64,000 nucleotides of DNA, taken from assembly GCA_028277945.1 (NCBI GenBank), contig JANQFH010000056.1, positions 186,001 to 250,000 of the forward strand, in the 5' to 3' direction. The DNA is from Oligoflexia bacterium. Lineage in GTDB: Bacteria > Bdellovibrionota_G > JANQFH01. The position numbers were made by a program, and so were the translations under genes. Below are positions 43,967 to 52,744 of this stretch, piece after piece. How positions within the stretch are numbered: the first letter of the stretch is position 1; every line of letters begins with the position of its first letter. The notes under the pieces are model-generated. The model had not been told where the DNA came from, did not search any database, and saw only the letters and a list, made by a program, of their open reading frames with translations.

Positions 43967-45180
43967 TGGAGTGGCTTGGTATCATGTTGCTGTTAATCAT
44001 CGGTGTAGCCGTGGGTATTGCTTTAACCCACTTTTTCTTGCGGCACCATGAAACGCGACAGGAACAACGTCTGCAGGTCATCTTGGAAAACCTCAAGGCG
44101 AGTTTTGGCAATCTCTCTCTCGAAGCCCTATCCCGTTCTACCGAAGAGTTTCTCAAGTTGGCTAAGAACACTCTGGAATCGGAACGAAACGCCCATGCCA
44201 AGGAGATGGACAGCAAGAAAGGGCTCATTGACCAACAGCTAGAAAAGATGGGGAGAGAGCTTGAAAATCTCGCCGAGCTCATGCAAAGCCTTGAAAAAGA
44301 TCGTGTTGAAAAATTCGGCGAACTAGCAAATCAGCTAAAGCATGCCAACGATCAGTCAACAGCCCTGCTGCAGCTAACTGGAAAACTTCATGAGGTGTTG
44401 GCCAGCAGCAAGGCACGAGGTCAATGGGGGCAGAGAATGGCCGAAGATGTCCTGCGCATGGCGGGGTTTGTTGAGGATGTCAACTATTTAAAAGAACGCG
44501 TCATTGAAGGCACGAAATTCCGTCCTGATTTTACTTTTCTGTTGCCCAAAGGTCTTAAGCTTAACATGGACGTGAAGTTTCCACTGGATAACTATGTAAA
44601 CTATCTTGATGCAACGTCTGATGTGGAACGCGAAAAATACCGCGGTGAATTTCTGCGGGACGTAAAGGCACGAATCAAAGAGGTTAAGGGCCGCGAGTAC
44701 ATCAACCAACAGCAGCAAACCCTTGATTATATGCTACTTTTCATACCCAACGAACAGATCTACGCATTCATCCATGAACAGGACAGCTCCATTCTAGAGA
44801 CCGGTTTGAAGAACAAGGTCGTGCTCTGTTCGCCACTGACACTGTTTGCCGTATTGGCAGTGATTCGCCAAGCCGTGGATAACTTTGCCCTAGAAAAGAC
44901 ATCCAATGAGATTCTCTTACTACTGGGAAATTTTAAAAAGCAGTGGACGCTGTTTCTCGGCAAATTGGAATTGTTGGGAAAACGCATCGGCGATACCCAG
45001 AAAGAGTTTGAGGCCCTCAACACCACCAGAAGACGTCAGCTCGAAAAACCTCTCAACCGTCTTGAAGAGCTGCGCACAACGCGAAACCTGCAAGAGCATG
45101 AGGGCACTGAACCGCGTGAACTGCCCTCTGCGAACGTAGATGCCGCCCCAGACAAAAGAAAAGACGGCGCTGAACTGTAA
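43966..45180 (+). CDS. rmuC: DNA recombination protein RmuC
   Basis: A 404-residue protein with an N-terminal membrane helix (LGIMLLLIIGVAVGIALTHFFL), a long coiled coil (about 45-140) and the RmuC nuclease-like core: KARGQWGQRMAEDVLRMAGFVEDVNY, FRPDFTFLLPKGLKLNMDVKFPLDNY (PD-(D/E)xK-type acid and lysine) and VVLCSPLTLFAVLAVIRQA. RmuC limits DNA inversions and rearrangements between short inverted repeats in E. coli. The start overlaps the stop of the DUF4388 gene by one base. Confidence 0.93.
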   Translation: MEWLGIMLLLIIGVAVGIALTHFFLRHHETRQEQRLQVILENLKASFGNLSLEALSRSTEEFLKLAKNTLESERNAHAKEMDSKKGLIDQQLEKMGRELENLAELMQSLEKDRVEKFGELANQLKHANDQSTALLQLTGKLHEVLASSKARGQWGQRMAEDVLRMAGFVEDVNYLKERVIEGTKFRPDFTFLLPKGLKLNMDVKFPLDNYVNYLDATSDVEREKYRGEFLRDVKARIKEVKGREYINQQQQTLDYMLLFIPNEQIYAFIHEQDSSILETGLKNKVVLCSPLTLFAVLAVIRQAVDNFALEKTSNEILLLLGNFKKQWTLFLGKLELLGKRIGDTQKEFEALNTTRRRQLEKPLNRLEELRTTRNLQEHEGTEPRELPSANVDAAPDKRKDGAEL

Positions 45181-45199
45181 CCTGCACAACCGACGAGGG

Positions 45200-47398
45200 T
45201 CACCTGGCTGATGGAGCTGGCTTTAACCGCACCTTAAATTTGATTTTTTTACCCGGCAGAAATTTGATCTTCTTCTGAATCGTGCGAAAACCTGGTTTCG
45301 AAATGCGTAGTAGGCGTTCTCCAAAGGCACTACCACGGTAACCCAACACCGGTGTGTCACCGACGTACACCCCATCCAGCTCGACCTTTGCCCCGCGCTC
45401 ATTGGCGTAGATCGAGAGTTGAAAGGGTTTGGCTGCTAGCGTCGCTGCAACTTTCGTTGACTTACCGGCAATAAACGTCAGCTTTGTTTTATAATCACGA
45501 TAGCCCTTTTGTTTGACCACCAACTCATAACTGCCTACTGCACGACTCACCTGTAATGGGGTCACGCCGCTAAACTTGCCATCCACATAGACCTTTGCTG
45601 ATGCCGGCACCGAGGTAATAGAGGCCGTAGAGGTAACCCGCGAGAGTTTTGCCGTGATACGTGTCAGCTGGTTACCTTTAATGACCACCTTTTCTTCGTA
45701 AGGAAGATAGCCCTCTTTCTCCAGTCTTAACGTATAGCCTCCGGGCTTGATTTCACCAATGACGTCGCTCGGGGTAACACCCACGTACCGTTTATCGAGG
45801 AAAATCTGCACGCCTTTGACGGCCGTTTCAACTTGTATCTTGCCTAGAGTCGTCACCATCTCGGCAAAGTGGTTGTTGATACGCCCTGGTTTTAAATTGA
45901 GCGTCGCCGTATAGTCAGCATAAGGCTTTTTTGTCAGCAGCAGCTTGTAGGTACCGTAAGGGAGATCCTCTACAACTTTCAATGGCGTTTTGCCAACATA
46001 CTGCTGATTCAGATAGACTTTGCCTCCCTCTACGTTTGAGGTCAGGTTGAGGCTTGCGAGTTTCGTTTTGAGGATGGCCGTGACATTAATAGTTTTTCCA
46101 GGTTTCAGCGCTATTTTTTCTTCGTGGTCAAAAAAGTTATGTTTTTTTACTCGCAAGTTATATCGACCCGATGGCAAACGCACAAAATCGTCTACTGGCG
46201 AGAAACCTATGAACTTTTCATTAACGTAGACTTCGGCACGGTCGATGTTGGTGGCCACGGATAACCAAGCGTACTTCGGCTTTGGCTCCAATGCAAAGCG
46301 GCCCTTGACAGCAGGCAACACCTCAATAGTCGTCTTGTAGGGTAGATAGTCAGCGTGAATAAGCTCAACCTCATGCTTGCCCATCGGCACCTTTTCCAGC
46401 AACTCTAGCGGCGTATTGCCAACAAACTTGCCATCCAAATAGACTTTGGCATCCAACGCCTCAGTCACAAAGAGAAGGTCTCCATACTGCGGTTTTAGCT
46501 TGACGGATCTGTTGACCTCTCCACCTGGAACGACCTCAAGCTCTTCACGGAACTCGAAAAAATTTTCCAGAGAGATCGTCAGCGGTAATTTTCCAAAGGT
46601 GAGGATCTTGTAATCAACAATGGGTGTGTAACCAAGACTTGTCTCTCCTAGCATAATCTGAGCATTGGCAGGTTCAGAGGCGATATTGAGAATGCCTGGC
46701 AGCGGCTTTAAAGCCCCTTGAAACTCGCTAGTCTCCTGGATAGCAATGTCAACTTTGCCACTAAAGTCAACGTAGCCGGATTTACGTAGCACAACCTCGT
46801 AAGTTCCCTCCTGCAGACGTAGGGGCCGCTTGAGTGGATACTCGGCTCGTTTACTGCCGTTGATGATAATCGCCGCACCCTCAACGTTTGTAGATATCTG
46901 TAGAAACCCGACATCGCTGAGCATCTTACCGACCACCTTGCGGGCAACGTCGGCAAGAGACCTCTCCCCAGACAGTTGGTAATATTCAAGATGTTGTTTA
47001 TAGGCGTTGTCCTTCTCTGCTGCTGCAGAAAAAAGACGCAATTCAACAGCGATTCTCTCACCGACTCGTTCCACAAAGCCGCTAAAGAGATGGGTGACAG
47101 CTAATTTCTTGGCGACCTCTCTGTGGCAAGCATCATCGCGTTCCTCGCAAAAATCACCAATAATCGGGTCGGTGCGTTTAAGGCGGGAGGCGAGACGCTT
47201 TTGCTCTAGCAGCTGGAATCCGTAATTGACAATGGCGTTTCGGGTAGCCGCAGTGATCGTTGCCTGATCTTTTGCAGTGACACCACCGGCGGTTACAAAA
47301 CGAAAGAGCGCGGCTGAGCGTTCCGCCGCCAACAGCGGCGAATGTGTCCCGAAAAAAACCAAGAACAACAAAACACATACTTTTTTAAATTTACCCAT
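45200..47398 (-). CDS. Exported protein with eight PEGA repeats
   Basis: A 732-residue protein from ATG 47398; the frame is open further upstream, but that part lacks features and overlaps the next gene. A signal peptide (FKKVCVLLFLVFFGTHSPLLAA) precedes a domain of about 170 residues. Then come eight beta-rich PEGA-type repeats of about 70 residues, each shaped like xLxxxSxxxxAxVYxDGxxxGxTP...LxxGxYxxxxxKxGYxxY. Repeat starts include ILNIASEPANAQI, LSVATNIDRAEV, LNLTSNVEGGKV, ITSVPASAKV and LSIYANERGAKV. PEGA domains are surface or periplasmic and may bind cell-wall polymer or protein partners. It is the last gene of the minus-strand gliding block. Confidence 0.85.
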   Translation of the reverse strand: MGKFKKVCVLLFLVFFGTHSPLLAAERSAALFRFVTAGGVTAKDQATITAATRNAIVNYGFQLLEQKRLASRLKRTDPIIGDFCEERDDACHREVAKKLAVTHLFSGFVERVGERIAVELRLFSAAAEKDNAYKQHLEYYQLSGERSLADVARKVVGKMLSDVGFLQISTNVEGAAIIINGSKRAEYPLKRPLRLQEGTYEVVLRKSGYVDFSGKVDIAIQETSEFQGALKPLPGILNIASEPANAQIMLGETSLGYTPIVDYKILTFGKLPLTISLENFFEFREELEVVPGGEVNRSVKLKPQYGDLLFVTEALDAKVYLDGKFVGNTPLELLEKVPMGKHEVELIHADYLPYKTTIEVLPAVKGRFALEPKPKYAWLSVATNIDRAEVYVNEKFIGFSPVDDFVRLPSGRYNLRVKKHNFFDHEEKIALKPGKTINVTAILKTKLASLNLTSNVEGGKVYLNQQYVGKTPLKVVEDLPYGTYKLLLTKKPYADYTATLNLKPGRINNHFAEMVTTLGKIQVETAVKGVQIFLDKRYVGVTPSDVIGEIKPGGYTLRLEKEGYLPYEEKVVIKGNQLTRITAKLSRVTSTASITSVPASAKVYVDGKFSGVTPLQVSRAVGSYELVVKQKGYRDYKTKLTFIAGKSTKVAATLAAKPFQLSIYANERGAKVELDGVYVGDTPVLGYRGSAFGERLLRISKPGFRTIQKKIKFLPGKKIKFKVRLKPAPSAR

Positions 47399-47418
47399 GT
47401 TGAGAAAAATAGACCTCT

Positions 47419-49476
47419 TTAGCCCGATGGACGAAAAATAAAGGGGTACTCGACCCGGACAGAACCACCACCCTTGGGTTCCGGAAAGATCCAAGTACGT
47501 ATACGGTCCTGTAAACAACGTTCAAACAGCGCATCCTTCATCGTCGACGTGATGATATTCGTACGTACGACGCGACCGCTTGGAGCAATCCGCCAAGAGG
47601 TCATGACGCGACCACTAACCTTGCCACGCTTGGTCAGCTGCAGCTTGGTGTCGTAACAGAACTGGATCTGGCCAAGGTTACGGCGAATGACACGCTCGAT
47701 CAGCGCCTTATCTAAGGCGCCACGAACGTTGATGTCCTCTTCTTCGGAATAGTCGATAGCGACTTCCAGTTTTCTGCCAAGCCGAACGGTGCCATAACCG
47801 CCAGCACCACCACCACGACCCTTGGTGCCTAAGCCGCCAACATCGACGCTTTCGCCACCACCAAAACCAACGCCACCGCCACCTTTACCACGGCCACCAC
47901 TATCTTTTAGGGTACCACCAAGGCTGGCAAAGACTCGTGGCGCAAAGTTTTGCTTGCTGCCACCTTTACCCACCGGAGTGCCAACGCCACCCCCTTTACC
48001 AAGAAAGCCGCTGCTACCAAGAACCCGGGTAATGTCATCAGATTTGATCGCCTCCAAAGCCTGAGCCAGTTTCCTCCCTGCTGTAGCCTCAGCACTCTGG
48101 GCCCGGCGAGCTGGACGGCCACGTTTACCGGTTTCGCCACCGGCACGACGTTCGCGTCGGCTTCCTTTTTCCGTGATTCCGGTAACCGCACGACCACGAA
48201 CCTCTCCTGTAGGACTACCGGTCTGTAACAGCTCTTGGCTAACCAACTGCTCAAGAAAACCCTTGGCCCGGTCACGACTGTAGATCACCTCGACAGCAGC
48301 AGCTGTCTGTTCGACCTGCTCGGCTACCGTTGGTTCGGTCTCGGTAACCGGGAAAAAGGAGAAGAGTGCGATCATAGCGGCATAGAGAGTTAATCCAGCC
48401 CAGAAAGGCCGCTTGTTGATCTTGCTCGCTGGAGAGTGATAGCGCGGAAAGGCACGTACGGTTTGGAAGCAGAAGGCAAGGTTCTCTATAGAAATCATGC
48501 CCTTATCACTAGGAGAGAGCGGATAGAGATGGACCTCACTCTGCTCAAGCTTGGTCCGACGTAATCGTGGTGACTTCTTCAGCTCATCCAGAGACTGCAG
48601 ACGCTCTCCAGTATAGACCCAACCTTCCATATTGCCGGTAAATGCCAGCAAAAAACCGCCGCCACGCTTTTCAGAGAGCGGTGAAATAATCGGCAGGGTT
48701 GCTGGGTAGGCCTCCATGGGTGGAATGATGTAGGTATTCTTACGATTCTTGCCGACTGTAACCGTCTCTGGGGCGTCGAGGTGCTGGATGTCGAGGATCT
48801 CTTCTCCCCACTGCACCTTGAGCTCTAGCGCCGTACCCATGCCACGCAAAAGACGCGGCGATCTTGTCGACACCTCAGCTCTCTTTTCTTGCGTTGCTGG
48901 AGTTTTCTTGGCACCAGCAACCACCCCCTCTTTCAGCCTGCGTGCCATCGTTGGTTCCAGGTGACCGAGAACACCATCGATCTCATCGGTGGAGAGCTCT
49001 ACCTGCTCTGCCGCCTCTTGGGCATCAAGCAAGACGGTATCGACGCCAACCTGCTGCTTTAGTCCACGACTGGTCGGGGCCTGGTAAACAACCGAAGGCA
49101 GGGCACCCACCTCTTCTGGCGTGAGGAATTCCACCTTAATACGGCTATCCCCCACTTCAATCGCATCTCCATCTGCCAACGTTGCTACATGCTCTTCTTG
49201 TCCATTAACACGCGTGCCGTTGGATGATTCAAGGTCTGTGAGGATCACCTGTTTGCCGTCACGAATCTCCACCACGGCATGCATTCGAGACACCTTGGGA
49301 TCATCGACGGGAAGGTGCGCCGTTAACAAGCGACCAATAAAGATACAGTCCTGTGAGAGAACGACACTCTTCTCTAGTTTCTCACCATAGAAGGTAGAAA
49401 ATCGCAGCCCACCAATCGAACCTGCGGGATCCGTGGGACCTGGCCTCTTGGTTTTATCTTTACCCATGCTCATCAC
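47419..49476 (-). CDS. FHA protein with AgmX/TonB-like C-terminus (GltG/GltJ-like)
   Basis: A 685-residue bitopic inner-membrane protein. Residues 28-115 are an FHA phosphopeptide-binding domain (CIFIGRLL, KVSRMHAVVEI, DLESSNGTRVNG). A second FHA-like beta region may follow (VTVGKNRKNTYII). One membrane helix lies near 355-372 (WAGLTLYAAMIALFSFF). The periplasmic part has a Gly-rich stretch and a C-terminal AgmX/PglI-TonB-like domain (LIERVIRRNLGQIQFCYDTKLQ, GKVSGRVMTSWRIAPSGRV). This layout matches the Myxococcus gliding complex protein GltG. The GTG 49476 start overlaps the previous stop; ATGs at 49473 and 49467 are alternatives. Confidence 0.85.
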   Translation of the reverse strand: MMSMGKDKTKRPGPTDPAGSIGGLRFSTFYGEKLEKSVVLSQDCIFIGRLLTAHLPVDDPKVSRMHAVVEIRDGKQVILTDLESSNGTRVNGQEEHVATLADGDAIEVGDSRIKVEFLTPEEVGALPSVVYQAPTSRGLKQQVGVDTVLLDAQEAAEQVELSTDEIDGVLGHLEPTMARRLKEGVVAGAKKTPATQEKRAEVSTRSPRLLRGMGTALELKVQWGEEILDIQHLDAPETVTVGKNRKNTYIIPPMEAYPATLPIISPLSEKRGGGFLLAFTGNMEGWVYTGERLQSLDELKKSPRLRRTKLEQSEVHLYPLSPSDKGMISIENLAFCFQTVRAFPRYHSPASKINKRPFWAGLTLYAAMIALFSFFPVTETEPTVAEQVEQTAAAVEVIYSRDRAKGFLEQLVSQELLQTGSPTGEVRGRAVTGITEKGSRRERRAGGETGKRGRPARRAQSAEATAGRKLAQALEAIKSDDITRVLGSSGFLGKGGGVGTPVGKGGSKQNFAPRVFASLGGTLKDSGGRGKGGGGVGFGGGESVDVGGLGTKGRGGGAGGYGTVRLGRKLEVAIDYSEEEDINVRGALDKALIERVIRRNLGQIQFCYDTKLQLTKRGKVSGRVMTSWRIAPSGRVVRTNIITSTMKDALFERCLQDRIRTWIFPEPKGGGSVRVEYPFIFRPSG

Positions 49477-49763
49477 TATACATCGTTCTTCATATCGACC
49501 AGCTCGTTCACGTAGCTCTCACGGATTTTAATTAAATCCTGCCATCTTTTCGGACGCTTACGCAACAGAAAAAAACCGTCTGGCTTGATCAGCTGCCCCT
49601 TGATCTCCGTGTCATCAAAGCGAATAACCGTCTCTTTTTCATAGACTTGCCGCGGCTTCTTGGTCTTCTTCTGTGCCAGCCCCTCTAGTGGCAAGAGCAA
49701 AAAACCGACGACCAGGCAGAGTAGTAACCAAGAGCACTTCTGTTTGTACCTACGCATAATCAT
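49476..49763 (-). CDS. Small exported or anchored protein of the gliding block
   Basis: A 95-residue protein with a signal or anchor segment (WLLLCLVVGFLLLPLEGLAQ) and a basic start. The mature part, VYEKETVIRFDDTEIKGQLIKPDGFFLLRKRPKRWQDLIKIRESYVNELV, is conserved-looking and probably periplasmic. Small proteins of this kind sit between FHA/TonB and TPR genes in Myxococcus adventurous-motility clusters, which supports a structural role, but I cannot assign it to a named Glt or Cgl protein. The ATG overlaps the previous gene's stop by four bases and its own stop touches the next start. Confidence 0.7.
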   Translation of the reverse strand: MIMRRYKQKCSWLLLCLVVGFLLLPLEGLAQKKTKKPRQVYEKETVIRFDDTEIKGQLIKPDGFFLLRKRPKRWQDLIKIRESYVNELVDMKNDV

Positions 49764-52744
49764 TTTCCCTTCTCTACTCTCTCTCCGGCAAGAGACTCCT
49801 GTAGGAGATCTCGACGTACGGTTTGCTGGCGTTTTGCCAGCGCATCTTCTAATTCCTTTTCAAAATCGACTGCTATAGCCAACAGCTCGAGGCGCTTCTC
49901 TTGTAAGTCAGCCTGTGAACTCCAAAGCTTACCTCTCGTGGCCGCAAACCTGCGGCGCTTCGCTAACAGCTCCCGCTTAGCACGTCTCAACTCCGCGCCC
50001 TTGCGATCCGGAAGCGCTCGTTGCTCCAGCAAATCAGCCATGGCTGACTGCGTGGTTTGCCATGTGTTAAAGCGACTATCCCGCTGCTGCCACTCCTTGG
50101 CAAGACTGTCTACCGTTGTCTGTTGATCTGTAGTTAACTGCAGCAACTGCTTGCTGATGCTGTCAAACTCCCGCATACGTTGATCTCGCTCCTTTTCAGC
50201 AGCTGCCATCTGCCCGATAACCTCTCTGTACTGCTCAGCCAATGTTGCGTCGCTAATCTTGCCGGCTGCCGTACTCTGGGCGCGACGGAGACTCTCAGCA
50301 GCAGCACGGCGCTGCTTGGAGCGCTGTTGCACCTCACGCAGCAGATCACGAGTTGCCAGCGACGACTGACGCAAGCTCTTTTCTGCCTTGAGAAGCGCTT
50401 CTGTCTTTGCGCCAATATCCTGCCGACTACGTGCTAGGTTTGCCGCTAGCTTTTTTCTTGAACTCAATGCCCTGTCTATCTGCCGGCGAATTTTTTCAAG
50501 TTGTTGTAAAGAATCGCGAACGGACGCCTGTTCGGTCCCCTGTTGTGCTTGCAGCTTGTCAAGTTGTTGACGCCGTGACTGCAGCGCTTCCACCTGCTTA
50601 TCCCACTCTTTGGCGAGCTGTCGTAAGCTGCTCAGACTATCTGCCACCTCATCCGACTGTTCGTCTAATTGAGACAGCAACTTTTTCCGTTCCCGCTCAA
50701 GAGCCTGTAGCTTTTTACCACTGATCTCTCGCTGCTTGTCTAGTTCAAGCACCGTAAGTTCTGTGTCGCGGTTGGCATAGAGAGCCCACAGTGTGGCCTC
50801 TTCACTCTCCTGTTTTTGCCGCATCTGCTTAAGATCAGCAACGATCTTCTCTATCTCTGACTCTCGGGTGCTCATCTGCTCGTTGAGACCTCGCAGCGTC
50901 TTGCCTGAGTTGGACATTTTAGCCTCGACATCAGCAAATGCCTGCATGGCCTTGGCGAGCTGCTCGTCACCGCCCGCCTCTCTGTCACCTAGTCGCTGCG
51001 CGGATCCAAGAGATTTTAAAAGCCGGTCACCTTTTGAACGCACGGACTTCGCCTGCTTGGAGAGCTGTGCTGCTAGTTTGCGCAGTTTAGCCTGACTCTG
51101 GGCAAAGGCCTTTTCCTCGCTCTGCAAACGCGCCTCATCCGTATGTTGCTCGATTGCCGCATTTTTTTCGAACCTTTGCAAGCTTGACTGCAACTTTTTC
51201 TGACTGCGCGCCAACTGTCGATCTTGAGAGAAGTAGCTGTTCAACATAGCGTTGATCTCTTTATAAGCGGCTTCCAGAGCAACAACTTTGGCTGCTGTAG
51301 CCTGCAATATTTCATCGCTTTTAGTTATCTTAGTTTGAGTCTTTTCTGCATCAGCGATTGTCCGGCGTAAATCCTTTTCGATCTTCAAGCGTTGCTTACG
51401 TTCTTCTGCCACCTGCCGCTCAAGGTCTACGCTCTCCTGTACGAGCTTCTTCCGACGCGCGATCAAATCTTTTTCACTATTTTCGTTGTCTAAAAACTGT
51501 TTTTCTAGGGCAGCATTCCCCGCCTTTGCTGACTTGTAGGATTCTAATGCTTCCGTAGCCTGCCTTGAGTCGCTGTCTACCTCGGTTTGTTTCTTGGCTG
51601 CAGCCGCTATGCGTGCCAGATACGCCGAAACCTGCTTGCTGACTGCGCCCGAGGTTGTCTCTGCAGCGGCATCGGCAGGAACATAATCTTCAAAAAACGT
51701 TGCCGCCTTTTGGCGGTCTTGGAGATACTTATAATAGAGAATGCCGATATTATAGACGGCCGGTTGATAATCGCGATCGATCTGCAAAGCCTTTTTGAAG
51801 CTCGCCTCAGCTAAGTCGTAATTGCCCATACCTCGATGCGCTACCCCGAGACTGGTCTGGGTGACAGCGTCTTGTGGACGTAGTCTCTCCGCTCGCTTGA
51901 GCTGCTCGAGAGCCTTGGCAAAGTAGCCATGCTTAAGATAGATGGCGCCAAGGTTCAAGTGCGCCGAGAGTAAGCGACCATCGATCTCCACGGCGCGCTG
52001 AAAAGACTCGACTGCCTTATTCTCATCGCCGCTCTTCAAATGCAGCAATCCAAAAGTGTTATGAATACCGGCGTCGTTCTCCTGCACCCGTAGCCCCTTG
52101 AGCAGGCTTAAACGAGCGGAGTTGTCCCTTCCCATCTGCAGATAGACTAGGGCGAGCTCACGGTAGAGCGCGGCAGATTTAGATGCCTGCGATAGCGCCG
52201 AACGCAACACCTTTTCTGCGCCCACGTAATCGCCTTCGCGCCGCATAATCGAAGCGAGCACGGCCTCAGCCTCGCCATTGGTTTGTTGCTTGCCGACAAT
52301 ACTGCTGAGAATTTTTTTCGCCTCGGCGGTCTTGCCAACGCGGGCATATACCCTGCCGAGATGCACAAACCCCTTTTGCTTGTCAAAACTCTTGCGTGAG
52401 GCCTGGCGGTAAATGGCAATCGCCTGCTTCCACGCCTGTTGTTCCTCATAAACGCGCCCCAACAACAGATAGGATGGCGTCGAGGTCGGATTCATGGAGA
52501 TACTCGCCTTTAGCTTCACTTCAATCGCTGCATAGTCGAGCTTGCCTTCCTCCCAACCCTCTTGAAGCAATAGGCTAGCGTCTTTGTAGAGCTGTTGCGC
52601 CTGTAAGCGTCGCGTCTGCGCTGCTGACTTGGTCTCTTGCGCTACAAGCGTTGAGTAGTCCCCAACAACAGCGCTGACCAACAACAGAACCAACGACACC
52701 TGCCTGCAAATAAAATAACGCCGTCTTCTCAAAGGCACTCTCAC
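49760..52744 (-). CDS. Exported TPR plus long coiled-coil protein of the gliding block
   Basis: A 994-residue protein beginning at GTG 52744, which overlaps the upstream stop (GTGA). The signal segment (FICRQVSLVLLLVSAVVGDYSTLVAQE) is followed by about nine TPR units (about 50-380, for example YLLLGRVYEEQQAWKQAIAIYRQA and TQTSLGVAHRGMGNYDLAEASFKKALQIDRDY). A very long heptad-rich coiled coil covers about 430-970. TPR/coiled-coil proteins make up much of the periplasmic part of the Glt complex in Myxococcus. This one would be a scaffold spanning the periplasm; the exact Glt equivalent is not certain. Confidence 0.82.
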   Translation of the reverse strand: MRVPLRRRRYFICRQVSLVLLLVSAVVGDYSTLVAQETKSAAQTRRLQAQQLYKDASLLLQEGWEEGKLDYAAIEVKLKASISMNPTSTPSYLLLGRVYEEQQAWKQAIAIYRQASRKSFDKQKGFVHLGRVYARVGKTAEAKKILSSIVGKQQTNGEAEAVLASIMRREGDYVGAEKVLRSALSQASKSAALYRELALVYLQMGRDNSARLSLLKGLRVQENDAGIHNTFGLLHLKSGDENKAVESFQRAVEIDGRLLSAHLNLGAIYLKHGYFAKALEQLKRAERLRPQDAVTQTSLGVAHRGMGNYDLAEASFKKALQIDRDYQPAVYNIGILYYKYLQDRQKAATFFEDYVPADAAAETTSGAVSKQVSAYLARIAAAAKKQTEVDSDSRQATEALESYKSAKAGNAALEKQFLDNENSEKDLIARRKKLVQESVDLERQVAEERKQRLKIEKDLRRTIADAEKTQTKITKSDEILQATAAKVVALEAAYKEINAMLNSYFSQDRQLARSQKKLQSSLQRFEKNAAIEQHTDEARLQSEEKAFAQSQAKLRKLAAQLSKQAKSVRSKGDRLLKSLGSAQRLGDREAGGDEQLAKAMQAFADVEAKMSNSGKTLRGLNEQMSTRESEIEKIVADLKQMRQKQESEEATLWALYANRDTELTVLELDKQREISGKKLQALERERKKLLSQLDEQSDEVADSLSSLRQLAKEWDKQVEALQSRRQQLDKLQAQQGTEQASVRDSLQQLEKIRRQIDRALSSRKKLAANLARSRQDIGAKTEALLKAEKSLRQSSLATRDLLREVQQRSKQRRAAAESLRRAQSTAAGKISDATLAEQYREVIGQMAAAEKERDQRMREFDSISKQLLQLTTDQQTTVDSLAKEWQQRDSRFNTWQTTQSAMADLLEQRALPDRKGAELRRAKRELLAKRRRFAATRGKLWSSQADLQEKRLELLAIAVDFEKELEDALAKRQQTVRRDLLQESLAGERVEKGK

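Noticed and set aside
47399-47518. 40-codon N-terminal extension of the PEGA-repeat protein
   Set aside because: It would hide the signal peptide and overlaps the FHA/AgmX gene; ATG 47398 is the better start.
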